Part shown: positions 18,745 through 29,269 of the stretch, piece after piece
Layout of the letters: each line of letters begins with the position of its first letter
Numbering within the stretch: the stretch's first letter is position 1
Assembly: GCA_025357945.1 (NCBI GenBank)
Contig: JANYLJ010000019.1
Location: forward strand, 1-64,000
DNA from: Gemmatimonadota bacterium
GTDB lineage: Bacteria; Gemmatimonadota; Gemmatimonadetes; Gemmatimonadales; GWC2-71-9
Direction of reading: 5' to 3'
DNA length: 64,000 bases
Made by a program: the position numbers and the translations under genes
Notes under the pieces: model-generated
The model's input: the letters and a program-made list of their open reading frames with translations, nothing else
What the model was told of the DNA's origin: nothing
Databases searched by the model: none

Positions 18745-18996
18745 TCACAGCACCTGGTCGGGGGCGCCGGTGCCAAACAGGAACTGCTCCATGTTCCGGA
18801 GCAGGAACTCCCGGGACTTGGGCTGGTGAGGAATCAGCGCGTAGTGGTTGATCAGCTGCTGTTGCGCCTTGAGCCATTCAGCCCAGCACGTCTTGCAGAT
18901 CGTGTCGTAGACCCGAGTCCCAAGGTCGTTTGGAAACGGCTTGAACGCCTGCCGTTCCCCTGCCAGCCCGCACCGGACACAATGAAGCGTTGCCAT
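18745..18996 (-). CDS. Fe(2+)-trafficking protein YggX-like, with two CxxC pairs
   Basis: HCVRCGLAGERQAFKPFPNDLGTRVYDTICKTCWAEWLKAQQQLINHYAL. Confidence 0.8.
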   Translation of the reverse strand: MATLHCVRCGLAGERQAFKPFPNDLGTRVYDTICKTCWAEWLKAQQQLINHYALIPHQPKSREFLLRNMEQFLFGTGAPDQVL

Positions 18997-19016
18997 CCGG
19001 TCAAATTAGCGTCGAG

Positions 19017-19334
19017 CTATTCGCCTCGCTTGAGCGCCTTCACGCCGCTGGCGGTGCCCAGGCCGGTCGCCCCACCGACAATCAACGCGGTCCCGAAACC
19101 GAACAGGCTGCCGATGATCGGCACAATGTGAATGAGCGCGACTGCCGGTGCCAGAATGACCGTTGCGAGGATTGCCACAACCCACGGCGCGATGGGATGC
19201 CGGACGCCGTCCACGAAGCGGAGCCGGTTCCGGACGTATTCCCGGGCGAGCCCGAACGAGAGCATTGCTGCGCCGACAGTAACCACGAACCCGACCAGCG
19301 TGAACAACGAAGCAAAAAAGTGGAACATGGCCAA
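19017..19334 (-). CDS. Small hypothetical membrane protein
   Basis: Hydrophobic segments and Gly-rich C-terminus. Confidence 0.55.
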   Translation of the reverse strand: MAMFHFFASLFTLVGFVVTVGAAMLSFGLAREYVRNRLRFVDGVRHPIAPWVVAILATVILAPAVALIHIVPIIGSLFGFGTALIVGGATGLGTASGVKALKRGE

Positions 19335-19388
19335 CCTGCCGGATGGAGGTGTGTTTCAGTACGGAACACACCCTGGGAAAGATTCACA

Positions 19389-21644
19389 CTATCGCCGGAA
19401 CCGATAGGCCACCTTCACGAAGAACCCGTCCTGTTCCCGCCTCAGGCCGCTGAAGGCCAGTGGCCGGTCGCTTCCCGATGTCGAGCCGTAGCCGAAAAAG
19501 ACGACGGTGCCCGGCTGCGGCTGATAAGAGGCCAGCCAATCGACTCGCAGTGAATCGCCACGCGTTGCCGCAACTGGTACCCCGTTTACGCCGAGCGGCA
19601 AGCCGGTTGCCGCATCCTTGAGGGCCGCCTGCCGTTGGGAACGATATTGCGCCACGACGCGAAAGAAGAGCGCGCGGGTTGGTTGGACTTCAACCTTCAG
19701 GCGCGGGATGACGGTGCGCCCGAACTCGCTGCCATCACTGGCGCGACGTAGCCGTGAGTAAGCCAGCGTGCCGAATACACGCACGGCGTGCGCCGGGCGA
19801 AGCGTGACACTCGCGTTGACGTTGAGGGCCGAACCGCGTGTCGCTTCCGGGAAAATCGTGGTGGCGCCACCGGACACGCCGAGTGACGCCTCGTAGTACT
19901 GAAACAACGGCGTGCCGACGGTGAAACTGCCACTCCACGCATCGAACACGCCACTCGGCGGTGTGAACGGAGTCGCCGGACCGACAACGGTGTACCGGGA
20001 ATAGTTGGCCGGGTCAAATCGCGCGAACGCATCAGTGGCAGCGCCACTGATGTTCCAGCCACCGCGCAAACGCAGCGACCAGTTGACGTCACCGTCCCCT
20101 TCGATCGGGCGGTGCGACAGGAACTCGTTGTACCGCCAGACCTGCGGCAGCCCACCGTAGACGGTGACCTGCTCGACCAGCGCATTACGGGCGCCGTACC
20201 ACGAGAACCGGTTGAACGCGTGCGCCGTGACCACGCCAGTGCGCGGGATGAAGCCGTCCTGGGCGGTAAAGTCGCCGTCGATTCCGGTCACCTTGTAGTT
20301 GAAGCCCCAGCCGCGACCGGTCCGGTCGTACTCCACGTCCCAGAGCGGCGCCGTTCGCGTTGCCCCGCCCGAGGAGTCGCGGGTGGCTGCTCCGGCGAGC
20401 TGCGCCTGCAGGTAGTACACGCCGCCAAAGAGCAGTCGCGTATCGGCCGAGGCGACGCGGTTGAACCCGCCGTTCTGCTCGCGGTCGGTGACGGTGAGGC
20501 CAGCGACGGAGTTGGCGCCGATGTCACGACGAACCCTGGTGATGCTGGCGAGCGCGTCGGGGGCCCCGCTCTCCTGGTCGACCGCGGTCAGGTGTGCCAC
20601 CGTCCACGACCCGAACTTGCCGGTGAGTTTCGCTCCGCCTGCCGGATTTGCGATGGTACGGGTGTAGACGAGGTTGTTGGGTGACGCAAACAATTCAATC
20701 CCTTCCAGAAAGAAGGGGCGGCGCTCCGGATAGAACAGCGCGAACCGCTGGTTGATGGTGACGAGGCCAGCGTCCGATTCCACCTGCGAGAAATCGGGAT
20801 TGATCGTTCCGTCGACGGTCGCGCTGGTGAAGCCGAAGCGGAAGTTGCCGCCGAGCTCCGGATGCAAGGCACCACGACTGAACGATCCATCCGCCAGTCG
20901 GTTTCCTGGTAATTGCGCGGTGACCTCGGGTTGCAGTTCAGTGACGACGCCGCGGTGGATGCCGTGGATCCCGGTGATCGTTCCCGACTGCCCCAGGAAC
21001 GACTCACTCGCCCGGCGGACATCGGTCCAGGTGTCTTCGTACCCGGTGCGCTGGGTCACGCGATCGATGTTAATCCCCCACGTCAGCTCGTCGCCACCGC
21101 CATAGCGGAGCGACTTGAAGGGAATCCGCATTTCGATCACATAGCCAAAGGCGGTGCGCCGACCCTTGGTCTGGTAGAGGAAGTCGGGATTCCGGTCCAC
21201 CGTGCCGGAAGAGAAGCTGCTGGCCGAGAAACCGCCTTCGCTCCGCACGCCGTCGTCCTGCACACCGAGTGGATTGCTGCCGAAGAAATATGCCCGGCGG
21301 CGATCATTGAACGTGTCGAGATACACGACAACCTCGTCCTCGCTGGCGAGGTTGTCGCGGTCAGCCGACGTCGCGTGGACCAGCTCCGGCTCCCGGTCAT
21401 AGGCGAGGATGCCAAAGTAGATCGCGGTCGGTGAATACCACACCAGCACGACCGTCGAATCCTCGGCCGGCCGCGAATCCACCGGGCGATACTGCTTGAA
21501 CCCGTCGAGTCGAGCGGCCTGGCGCCACACCGGTGCGTCGACCGAGCCGTCGAGCACGAGGTCGGTCTCGATCCGCGGAATGCGAACCGACTGAGCACCT
21601 AGCCCCGTGGTGAGGACAAATCCCAACAGAAGGGGGAGTTTCAT
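19389..21644 (-). CDS. DUF5916 outer-membrane protein with N-terminal CBM9-like domain
   Basis: IRIETDLVLDGSVDAPVW start; DGTINPDFSQVESDAGLVTINQRFALFYPERRPFFLEG motif. Confidence 0.88.
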   Translation of the reverse strand: MKLPLLLGFVLTTGLGAQSVRIPRIETDLVLDGSVDAPVWRQAARLDGFKQYRPVDSRPAEDSTVVLVWYSPTAIYFGILAYDREPELVHATSADRDNLASEDEVVVYLDTFNDRRRAYFFGSNPLGVQDDGVRSEGGFSASSFSSGTVDRNPDFLYQTKGRRTAFGYVIEMRIPFKSLRYGGGDELTWGINIDRVTQRTGYEDTWTDVRRASESFLGQSGTITGIHGIHRGVVTELQPEVTAQLPGNRLADGSFSRGALHPELGGNFRFGFTSATVDGTINPDFSQVESDAGLVTINQRFALFYPERRPFFLEGIELFASPNNLVYTRTIANPAGGAKLTGKFGSWTVAHLTAVDQESGAPDALASITRVRRDIGANSVAGLTVTDREQNGGFNRVASADTRLLFGGVYYLQAQLAGAATRDSSGGATRTAPLWDVEYDRTGRGWGFNYKVTGIDGDFTAQDGFIPRTGVVTAHAFNRFSWYGARNALVEQVTVYGGLPQVWRYNEFLSHRPIEGDGDVNWSLRLRGGWNISGAATDAFARFDPANYSRYTVVGPATPFTPPSGVFDAWSGSFTVGTPLFQYYEASLGVSGGATTIFPEATRGSALNVNASVTLRPAHAVRVFGTLAYSRLRRASDGSEFGRTVIPRLKVEVQPTRALFFRVVAQYRSQRQAALKDAATGLPLGVNGVPVAATRGDSLRVDWLASYQPQPGTVVFFGYGSTSGSDRPLAFSGLRREQDGFFVKVAYRFRR

Positions 21645-21663
21645 GGGTGGGGAAGATAAAGGG

Positions 21664-21746
21664 AGAGCGGAGAGACGAGAAACGAGGGGCTCCACATCGC
21701 GCGCGGCCTCTCGCTATGTTCGACCCGTCTCTCGTCTCTCCTACTC
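21664..21746. repeat. Heptanucleotide-armed palindromic intergenic element (copy C)
   Basis: agagcgg|agagacg|agaaacg|aggggct ... cgtctct|cgtctct|cctactc. Confidence 0.75.
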
Positions 21747-22952
21747 GTATCTCAACGCCTGGATCGGATCCAGTCCCGCCGCCCTCTTTGCCGGCCACAA
21801 TCCGAAAAACAGTCCGACCAAGCCGGAGAAAGCGAACGAGGCGACAATGGCAACCGGGGACAGCACGGTGGTCGTGCCGTACTGCTTGCTCACGAAGATC
21901 GACGCGGCGACGCCGATCGCGATCCCGAGGGTGCCGCCGGAAATGCACAGCACCAGCGCTTCGACCAGGAACTGCAGCATGATGGTGAGCTTGGTGGCGC
22001 CGAGTGCCTTGCGGATGCCGATCTCCTTGGTCCGCTCGGTCACCGACACCAGCATGATGTTCATGATGCCGATGCCGCCGACGAGCAGCGACACCGCCGC
22101 GATCCCGAGCAAGAGCGTCGAGAATGTCTGTGCCGTCTGCGCCTGAGTCGCGAGAATGTCCCGCGGTGAACGAATCTGGAAGTTGTTATCCTGGCCCGGC
22201 CGCAGCTTGTGCTGCTTGCGGAGCACTCGCTCGATATCGACCATCCCCTGTTCCAGTGGCGTCTTGTCGCGAACGATCACGGAGATGGAGCGCAGCCGGT
22301 CGGTGCCGACGACGCGGTATCGGGCGGTGCTCAGCGGAATCAGGATCTGCTCGTCCGGGTTCTGGAATCCCAGGGCGCCCTTCGCACTCAGGATGCCGAT
22401 GATTTCGAACGGGATCTGCCGGATCGTGATCGTCTGGCCGATCAGCGCCGCCGGGTTGGCGTTCAGCAGCTTCGGCACATCCGCGCCGATCACGGCGTAG
22501 CGTTGGCGGGCGGCATCGTCGCCGTCGGTGAAATTGCGGCCGTTGGTGATGGTGTAATTGTGTGACGCGGCGTAGTTGGCCGTGGTCCCGACGATACTGG
22601 TGTTGATGTTGCTGTTGAGGTAGATGACCTGCTGGTTTCGCGACAATTCGGGCACCACGTCCGTGAGTGTGGTCGCCTGAGCCTTGAGCGCGTCCGCGTC
22701 CGCCACATACATCGCGGCACGATCCTGGGTGGCGGCGCCCATGCTGAAACCCTGGCCCGGATTGATCGTCACCAGATTGGCGCCGAGGGAGTTGATCCTG
22801 TCCTGCACCGACTTCTGCGCGCCGCTGCCCATCGCGACGACGGTGATGACGGCCGCGACGCCGATGATGACGCCGAGCATGGTCAATGCGGCGCGCAATT
22901 TGTTGGCGCGGATACTCCCGAACGCGACGCGGATCGTTTCGCCGAGCAGCAT
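21741..22952 (-). CDS. MacB-type ABC transporter permease
   Basis: ALTMLGVIIGVAAVITVVAMGSG and KEIGIRKALGAT; ends LRYE. Confidence 0.93.
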   Translation of the reverse strand: MLLGETIRVAFGSIRANKLRAALTMLGVIIGVAAVITVVAMGSGAQKSVQDRINSLGANLVTINPGQGFSMGAATQDRAAMYVADADALKAQATTLTDVVPELSRNQQVIYLNSNINTSIVGTTANYAASHNYTITNGRNFTDGDDAARQRYAVIGADVPKLLNANPAALIGQTITIRQIPFEIIGILSAKGALGFQNPDEQILIPLSTARYRVVGTDRLRSISVIVRDKTPLEQGMVDIERVLRKQHKLRPGQDNNFQIRSPRDILATQAQTAQTFSTLLLGIAAVSLLVGGIGIMNIMLVSVTERTKEIGIRKALGATKLTIMLQFLVEALVLCISGGTLGIAIGVAASIFVSKQYGTTTVLSPVAIVASFAFSGLVGLFFGLWPAKRAAGLDPIQALRYE

Positions 22953-24319
22953 TACGGGCCGCCTCTCCCACCGCGGGTACCACCACCGCCGGCGGCGCCC
23001 GCAGCGGCGGCTCCGGCCGCCGGCCTCGCTTGCCCGGGCAAGCCGGAGTTCTGGCTCATGCGCGCCTGCATCTGCGCCTGCTGCTGCACCAGCGACGCGC
23101 TCGGCAGCAACAACACCGAGTCGCTCTCGAGCAGACCCAGCTTGACCTCGGAGTAATCGAGATCGGTAAGGCCCGTCTGAATGTAGACCGGCATCGGTTT
23201 GCCATTCCGTATCGCGAACACGATGAAGCGCCCGCCGAAGCTGAAGTCGCTCTTGCCGCCACGCCCGCCGCCCTTGCCACCCCGGCCGCCGTTCGGGAGC
23301 GGCACGCCAGTGCCGGTGTCAGCCTTCTGCGCGGTTGCGTCGGCCATGACCTTCTTGGCGTCGGCGAGCATCTGGGTCAGGTCCGCCGGCGCGATGCCGA
23401 GGACCGACGCCGCGCTGGCGACGTCGCGTTCGGTGCGGAGTGCCGCGTTGGGGATCGCGAGCACTCCACTGCGCGAACCGACGGCCATCTTCACGTCAGC
23501 GTTCATGCCCGGCTTGAGCAGATTGTCGCGGTTGTCGATGTTCACCAGCACCGGGAACATTGTCACGTTCTGGATCGTGTCCGCCTGCGGCTCGATCTTG
23601 GCCACGGTGCCGCGAAAGGGGCGATTCGGGAATGCCGCCACCGTGACGTCGGCGTCCATCCCCTGATGGATCTTGCCGATGTCCGTCTCGTCGACCCAGG
23701 TCTTCACCTGGACCTGCGACAGGTCCGCCATCGTCAGCAGCGCAGTGCCGCCGCTGGCGCTGTTGGTCGGCGACGAGATCACGCTGCCGCGCTGCACCGT
23801 CTGTTCGATCACCGTCCCGGTGATCGGCGCACGCACTTCGGTATCACCCATCGAGATTGTCGCGTCATCCAGGGCGATGCCGTCGCGCACGACCGATGCG
23901 TTCGCCTGGGCCACGGCCAGCTGTGCCTGCTCCAGCTCCTGCTGCGTCACCGCCCGGGCGGCAAAGAGCTCCTGCTGCCGCTTGAGCTGTGAGCGCGCGT
24001 TGGCGAGCTGGGCGCTGTCGACCTGCAACGTCGCCCGAGCGGTCGCCACCTGGTTGGCCGGAATGCGCTGGTCCACCTGCAGCATCAGCGTGCCGCGCTT
24101 GACCAGGTCGCCGGTCTGGACCTTGATGTCGAGGATTTCGCCGGACGCTTTTGATTTCACCTGCACCACCGTGTCAGCGTTGATCGCGCCGGAGGCCTGC
24201 GCCGTGACGATGATGTCCCGCTTCTGCACCGCGACGGCCTGGTAGACGGGCAGTGGCGCCGGCTTGTGGCACGCGCCGAGGAGTACGAGAAGGAACAGGA
24301 AACGTGGACCCGACCTCAC
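22952..24319 (-). CDS. MacA/RND-type periplasmic adaptor (HlyD family) with RGG-rich insert
   Basis: Lipobox-like [38 protein letters not shown] biotinyl-lipoyl motif. Confidence 0.9.
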   Translation of the reverse strand: MRSGPRFLFLLVLLGACHKPAPLPVYQAVAVQKRDIIVTAQASGAINADTVVQVKSKASGEILDIKVQTGDLVKRGTLMLQVDQRIPANQVATARATLQVDSAQLANARSQLKRQQELFAARAVTQQELEQAQLAVAQANASVVRDGIALDDATISMGDTEVRAPITGTVIEQTVQRGSVISSPTNSASGGTALLTMADLSQVQVKTWVDETDIGKIHQGMDADVTVAAFPNRPFRGTVAKIEPQADTIQNVTMFPVLVNIDNRDNLLKPGMNADVKMAVGSRSGVLAIPNAALRTERDVASAASVLGIAPADLTQMLADAKKVMADATAQKADTGTGVPLPNGGRGGKGGGRGGKSDFSFGGRFIVFAIRNGKPMPVYIQTGLTDLDYSEVKLGLLESDSVLLLPSASLVQQQAQMQARMSQNSGLPGQARPAAGAAAAGAAGGGGTRGGRGGP

Positions 24320-25077
24320 GAGACAACCTCCGCCGAACTGGTATCGCGCGCCACCTTGCCGTCCCGCAGGATGATCTGGCGGTGGGCGTGCGCGGCAATA
24401 TCGGTTTCGTGGGTGACGAGAATGATGGTTTGGCCTTCGGCATGCAACGTCTTGAAGAGGTTCATGATCTCCTCGGACGTGGCAGAGTCCAGGTTCCCCG
24501 TCGGCTCGTCGGCGAGCAGGATCGACGGATTGTTGACGAGGGCCCGCGCAATGGCTACGCGCTGGCGCTGACCGCCGGACAACTCGTTCGGCTTGTGGTC
24601 CATCCGGTCCGCCAGGCCGACCGCGGTGAGCGACGCGATAGCGCGCTCGCGGCGCAACTTGCTCGACGCCCCGGCATAGACCAGCGGCAGCTCCACGTTG
24701 GCCAGCGCCGAGGCGCGCGGCAACAGGTTAAACGTCTGGAACACGAAGCCGATTTCCTTGTTGCGGATCCGGGCCAGCGCATCGTCGTTCAGCTCGCTGA
24801 CGCGATACCCGTTGAGCCAGTACTCGCCCTCGCTCGGCGTGTCGAGGCAGCCGATGAGGTTCATCAGCGTCGACTTACCCGAGCCCGACGGGCCCATGAT
24901 GGCGACGAATTCGTTCTTCCGGATCACGATGTCGACGCCCTGCAACGCCCGCACCCGTTCGGTGCCCATCTGGTATTCCCGCTGCAGGTTGCTGGTAACG
25001 ATCACCGCGTCTCGCGGGATGTCCGCCGGGAGTGCCGCCATCCGCTCGGCGGTGGTCTTGATATCGTCGCGTGCCAC
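24316..25077 (-). CDS. MacB-type ABC transporter ATP-binding protein
   Basis: [40 protein letters not shown]. Confidence 0.95.
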   Translation of the reverse strand: MARDDIKTTAERMAALPADIPRDAVIVTSNLQREYQMGTERVRALQGVDIVIRKNEFVAIMGPSGSGKSTLMNLIGCLDTPSEGEYWLNGYRVSELNDDALARIRNKEIGFVFQTFNLLPRASALANVELPLVYAGASSKLRRERAIASLTAVGLADRMDHKPNELSGGQRQRVAIARALVNNPSILLADEPTGNLDSATSEEIMNLFKTLHAEGQTIILVTHETDIAAHAHRQIILRDGKVARDTSSAEVVS

Positions 25078-26411
25078 TAGAGCTTCCTCCCCAGGATCTG
25101 TTCGAGTTGTGCCTTCGCCAGCAGGTAGTTGTACCGGGCGCTGACCTGCGCGGCCGACGCACTCACCGCCTGCGTCTGGGCGGTGAGCACCTCGGTGATC
25201 GTGGCGACACCGATACGGTAGCGTTCGGTCACCACGCGCAGGTTTTCCTCGCCCGCGTTGCGGGCAGCTGCCGAGACGGTGATCGTCTCCTGCGCGGTCG
25301 CCAGCGAGGCGTACGCCTGATTGATCTGTGCCGCGAGCGCGTTCCGCTGATCGACGAGGACGGCCGCGATGTTGTCGACCGCCAGCGAGGCGTTCTCGAT
25401 CTGCCGCTCACGGGCGAAGCTGGTCCACGGCGTGATGCTCAGGGCGAGATTCAGGCTCCGACGGACCGTCACCGCCGTTGGTGTCGTCGGTTGAGTGCCA
25501 CCGGCCCAGTACCCGGTCCAGCTCTGACCTGCCTGCGCGGTGAGCGTCGGGAAGTACTGTGCCTTGGAGGCCCGATATGCGTCTTGGCTTGCGATCAGGC
25601 TCGCTTCGAGGCTCTTGATGCTCGGCGCGCTCGTCAGCACTTCGTTCCGGATCGCGGTCGTGTCGAGCGATGGCGGTACCTGATAGAACGCGGAATCGTC
25701 GATCGCAGCGACCCGTCCGGCGATGCCGACGAGTCGGCCAAGGTTCGCCTCATTGACCACGAGCGCGTTCTGCGCCGACAGCAGGTTGAGCCGGACCTGG
25801 AGGTAATTGCCGAGGGCAGTGAGCGAATCCGACAACTGGCCGGAACCAGCATGCAGTTTTGCGGACGCGAGACGGAGTTGGCTTTCCGCCGCGTCCAGGT
25901 TGCTCTGCGCCACCGCAACCAACTGGTTCTGCGCCAACGCCAAAAAAAATGCGGTGGTCGTATTGAAGTCACTGGCGAACTTCGCCGTCGTGAGCGTTGC
26001 GTCTGCCCCGGCCTGCTGCGCACGATTCTGCTTCAGCGTGTAGTTGCGGGCGAATCCATCGAAGATCGTGTACGACGCCTGCAGCCCCACCGTGTAGCTC
26101 GGCACATGCGAGTTGCCGCTGATGATTTCGCCGGTGACCGGATCGAGGCGCGACTGGCCTGAGGACAACGCCACGTTCATCGACGGCGTGAGGTTCAGCG
26201 CCGGAATGAACGACCAGAGGGCGGAACGCGTGTTCAATTCGGCGGAGCGAATTCCGTTCGTTGCACTCACCACCGATGGCGCAAATCGCTGCGAGAGCCG
26301 CAGCGCATCCGCGAGCGTCACGGTGGTAACGGCCCGCTGCTGACCCGCCAGCGGGTTGGTGAAAACGAACGCGGCAAACGCGGCGCTCAGGAGATGCTTA
26401 TCGCGACCCAC
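25077..26411 (-). CDS. TolC-family outer-membrane efflux protein
   Basis: Two OEP repeats; [18 protein letters not shown]-type alpha-helical repeats. Confidence 0.9.
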   Translation of the reverse strand: MGRDKHLLSAAFAAFVFTNPLAGQQRAVTTVTLADALRLSQRFAPSVVSATNGIRSAELNTRSALWSFIPALNLTPSMNVALSSGQSRLDPVTGEIISGNSHVPSYTVGLQASYTIFDGFARNYTLKQNRAQQAGADATLTTAKFASDFNTTTAFFLALAQNQLVAVAQSNLDAAESQLRLASAKLHAGSGQLSDSLTALGNYLQVRLNLLSAQNALVVNEANLGRLVGIAGRVAAIDDSAFYQVPPSLDTTAIRNEVLTSAPSIKSLEASLIASQDAYRASKAQYFPTLTAQAGQSWTGYWAGGTQPTTPTAVTVRRSLNLALSITPWTSFARERQIENASLAVDNIAAVLVDQRNALAAQINQAYASLATAQETITVSAAARNAGEENLRVVTERYRIGVATITEVLTAQTQAVSASAAQVSARYNYLLAKAQLEQILGRKL

Positions 26412-26931
26412 GATCGAATCCTCCTCGCGGACCCGACCCGCCGGGGCTGCCGGAGCAGGGTCCGCCGCCACCACCGTTCAGTGACGAGCCCCCCTGATCA
26501 CGCATCTTCTTCCGCTGTTCATCGTCGGCGCGATTCATGGAATCGTACCGCTCCCGTTGCGGCGGTGTGAGCAGCGAGCGGATCTCGGTACGGGCCTGCG
26601 CCCGGCGAAGTTCCACCACCGGGCGGATGGTCTGGAATAGCGAATCAATCGGCTGGCGCAGCGGGGTGCGCAGAGAATCCATCGCCGCAAGCCCGCGACA
26701 CGCGATCGCCGTAATCGAATCCTGCTTGGCGGGCTCGAGGTTGAGATGAAGCTTGCGATCGAGCGACGCACCGTAGCTGCCGGAGCCCGGACGCCCGCCG
26801 GAGTGGCCCCGCCAGGCCCAGCCTGCGTTACCGCTACGGACCGTCTGGACGATGACCCCGCCGCCCACGATCAGCCCGAGGACAAACGCCAGCCCGAGCA
26901 GCGTCATCGCTCGCGACCGTGAGGCGATCAC
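26398..26931 (-). CDS. Spy/CpxP-like periplasmic protein, Gly-rich C-terminus
   Basis: N-terminal TM; RSLLTPPQRERYDSM LTxxQ-like motif. Confidence 0.6.
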   Translation of the reverse strand: MIASRSRAMTLLGLAFVLGLIVGGGVIVQTVRSGNAGWAWRGHSGGRPGSGSYGASLDRKLHLNLEPAKQDSITAIACRGLAAMDSLRTPLRQPIDSLFQTIRPVVELRRAQARTEIRSLLTPPQRERYDSMNRADDEQRKKMRDQGGSSLNGGGGGPCSGSPGGSGPRGGFDRGSR

Positions 26932-27275
26932 GGGGTCTCCGTCGACGTCATCGATGCGAGCAGCACGTTGGTCCCTGGGGTTGACCCTTCGAGGAGCTGG
27001 GAGGCAACCGACGTGATACCGGTGTCGGACTCGTCAGCGACGGCAGCGGACCTGCTCAGGCCCCATCCCGCCAACACCGTCACCAGCACCGCGGCAACCA
27101 GCCCCTGCCAGAACCATCCGGCCAGCTCTTCGTCCCAGCTGCGCGGGCGATTCCGGCTGAGTCGCGCCCGGAGACGGTTGACGAAGGCCCCGCCAAACGG
27201 CATGGCCAGCGCCTCGCGCAGCGCGGCACCCAGCTCGACATCCCGGGCCGAATCCAACGGCAAATGTTCAGGCAT
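26928..27275 (-). CDS. Hypothetical single-TM protein, candidate anti-sigma factor
   Basis: Between ECF sigma gene and efflux operon; overlapping reading frames; one TM. Confidence 0.6.
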   Translation of the reverse strand: MPEHLPLDSARDVELGAALREALAMPFGGAFVNRLRARLSRNRPRSWDEELAGWFWQGLVAAVLVTVLAGWGLSRSAAVADESDTGITSVASQLLEGSTPGTNVLLASMTSTETP

Positions 27276-27822
27276 CCCACTCCTCCTTCACGGTACTCAG
27301 GACGCGACGCAGCGCGCGGCGGCCATGGAACACGTCCGATTTCACAGTGCCTTCAGGAATCCCCAGCAGTGCCGCGATTTCCGCCTGGGCGTATCCTTCC
27401 GCGTCGAACAGGACGACGGCCAACCGTTGCCGCTCCGGTAGCGTCGCGAGCGCCGCCCGCAACCGCTCGCCGAGATCCAGATCGCCAGCCTCGCGGGCCG
27501 GGTCGTCCCGGGCAGCCGGCGAGATCTTGTCCAACGGCTCCGCCGCGCGCACCCGGCGCCGGCGACGCAGGTCCCGGGCTGCGTTCACCACGATCTGCAT
27601 CAGCCACGGCCGAAACGCCTTGTTCGGATCGTAGCGCGCGATCGCCTTCCACGCGGACAAGAACCCCTCCTGAGCGGCGTCGTCGGCGTCCTCGCGATCC
27701 TCGAGGATCGCGTAGGCGACGCGGCGGGCCATCGCCTGGTGCAACTCGATCAACGCCCCAAACGCCTCAGCGTCGCCCTTGCCGGCCCGGCCAGCGAGGT
27801 TCGCCTCGTCCACGCCCGTCAT
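27268..27822 (-). CDS. ECF-type RNA polymerase sigma factor
   Basis: EDREDADDAAQEGFLSAWKAIARYDPNKAFRPWL; VVLFDAEGYAQAEIAALLGIPEGTVKSDVFHGRRALR. Confidence 0.93.
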   Translation of the reverse strand: MTGVDEANLAGRAGKGDAEAFGALIELHQAMARRVAYAILEDREDADDAAQEGFLSAWKAIARYDPNKAFRPWLMQIVVNAARDLRRRRRVRAAEPLDKISPAARDDPAREAGDLDLGERLRAALATLPERQRLAVVLFDAEGYAQAEIAALLGIPEGTVKSDVFHGRRALRRVLSTVKEEWDA

Positions 27823-27850
27823 ACGCGGCCGGCCGGAGGCACGTTGAGGG

Positions 27851-29269
27851 TCATCCGCGGGCCCGGTGGCCCACCGCACGGACCAGCATCGCCGCCCCGA
27901 ACGCGGCAGCCAGGGCGGATGCGGTCCAAGCCATCGGCCTGGGGAAGACGGCAAATAGCACGGCGACAACCAGCAGTATGAGGGCCAACGGGCCAAAAAT
28001 TGCCGCCCGGGCTCCCTGAATCACGCTCCCGAGCACCACGCTCGCCCGGATCCGCCGCTCCCGGAACGACCGGGAGTGGCGCTCGGTGGCGGCATCGACC
28101 GGCGCCTGCCGGGAGAGGGCGGGATAGACCTCCCGCCCCATCACGGTCGGGATTCGCCGGGCCCGAAGTAGCACTTCGCTGGACGCTGCCAGATCCTTGA
28201 GAAACTGCTGTTCCATCTGGTGTGCCAGGATCTCGCCATAGGCGAAGAGATCGATTTCCCAATTGGCGAGCAGCGACGACGGATTGAGGTTGCTCGACCC
28301 CACCCGTACCCATCGCCCGTCTGCCACGATGGTTTTGGCGTGCAGCATCGGGCCACCCCACTCCCAGATCCGTACGCCGGCCCGCAACAATCCACGGTAG
28401 CCCACCCGCGACAGGTTCCGGACTGCCCGGATGTCGCTGCTGCCAGGCAGGAGCAAACGAACGTCTGCCCCGTCCCGGGCGGCGTCCTTGAACGCCTGGT
28501 ACATCCGCTGCGGCGCCGAGAGGTACGCCTCGGTCACCCAGATCCGCGACGCGCTCACTCCAAGGAGGAGGTCGATCGTCCGGAAGCCGCGCTCGCGGCC
28601 CGGCTCGGTCGCGACCACCCGCACGTCCATCTCGCCTGACCGTGGCGGCGCCCGCCCGCTGAGTTCGACCGCGTCGTCCGGTGCCTTCCCGCCGTTGAAG
28701 GTCCACGCTCGGGTGAACGCGGCATCCAGGTCGGCGGCAGCCGGGCCGTGAAGCACGACGGCGGTATCGCGCCACGGTTGGCGATGCTTGCGCGGATCGC
28801 CGAGCCATTCATTTCCGATGCACAAACCACCGGTAACGGCGTGCTCGCCATCCACCACCAGCACCTTGCGGTGGTCCCGGGCGAAGATGAGCAGCGGATC
28901 AGCGGCGCGGAATCTCCCGAACGCCCGCACGTCGATCCCCGCTTCTCGCAGGCTGCGCCAGAATCGTCGCGCCGTGGCGATCGAACCAATCCAGTCGTAC
29001 ATGACGCGCACGGTGACGCCGGCCCGGGCGCGCTCGACCAGGCGATCGGCGAACTCCTGGCCGCAGGCGTCGCTGTGGATGATGTAGTTCTCGAGGTGGA
29101 TCCGATGCTGCGCGCCCTCGATCAAGGCGAACATCGCGGCGTACGTGGCCGGTCCGTCGATCAGCAGTCCGACGCGGTTGCCCGGGATCACCCCCGAGCC
29201 GGCCGCCCGGCTGAAGGCTCGCTGCAGCGCCGCCAGGGCGGGCTGTGCCGCACCTTCGGGTGCTGTCAC
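27851..29269 (-). CDS. Phospholipase D family / cardiolipin synthase-like
   Basis: Two HKD motifs: FARDHRKVLVVDGEHAVTGG and MLHAKTIVADGRWVRVGSSNL; GTG start. Confidence 0.9.
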   Translation of the reverse strand: MTAPEGAAQPALAALQRAFSRAAGSGVIPGNRVGLLIDGPATYAAMFALIEGAQHRIHLENYIIHSDACGQEFADRLVERARAGVTVRVMYDWIGSIATARRFWRSLREAGIDVRAFGRFRAADPLLIFARDHRKVLVVDGEHAVTGGLCIGNEWLGDPRKHRQPWRDTAVVLHGPAAADLDAAFTRAWTFNGGKAPDDAVELSGRAPPRSGEMDVRVVATEPGRERGFRTIDLLLGVSASRIWVTEAYLSAPQRMYQAFKDAARDGADVRLLLPGSSDIRAVRNLSRVGYRGLLRAGVRIWEWGGPMLHAKTIVADGRWVRVGSSNLNPSSLLANWEIDLFAYGEILAHQMEQQFLKDLAASSEVLLRARRIPTVMGREVYPALSRQAPVDAATERHSRSFRERRIRASVVLGSVIQGARAAIFGPLALILLVVAVLFAVFPRPMAWTASALAAAFGAAMLVRAVGHRARG

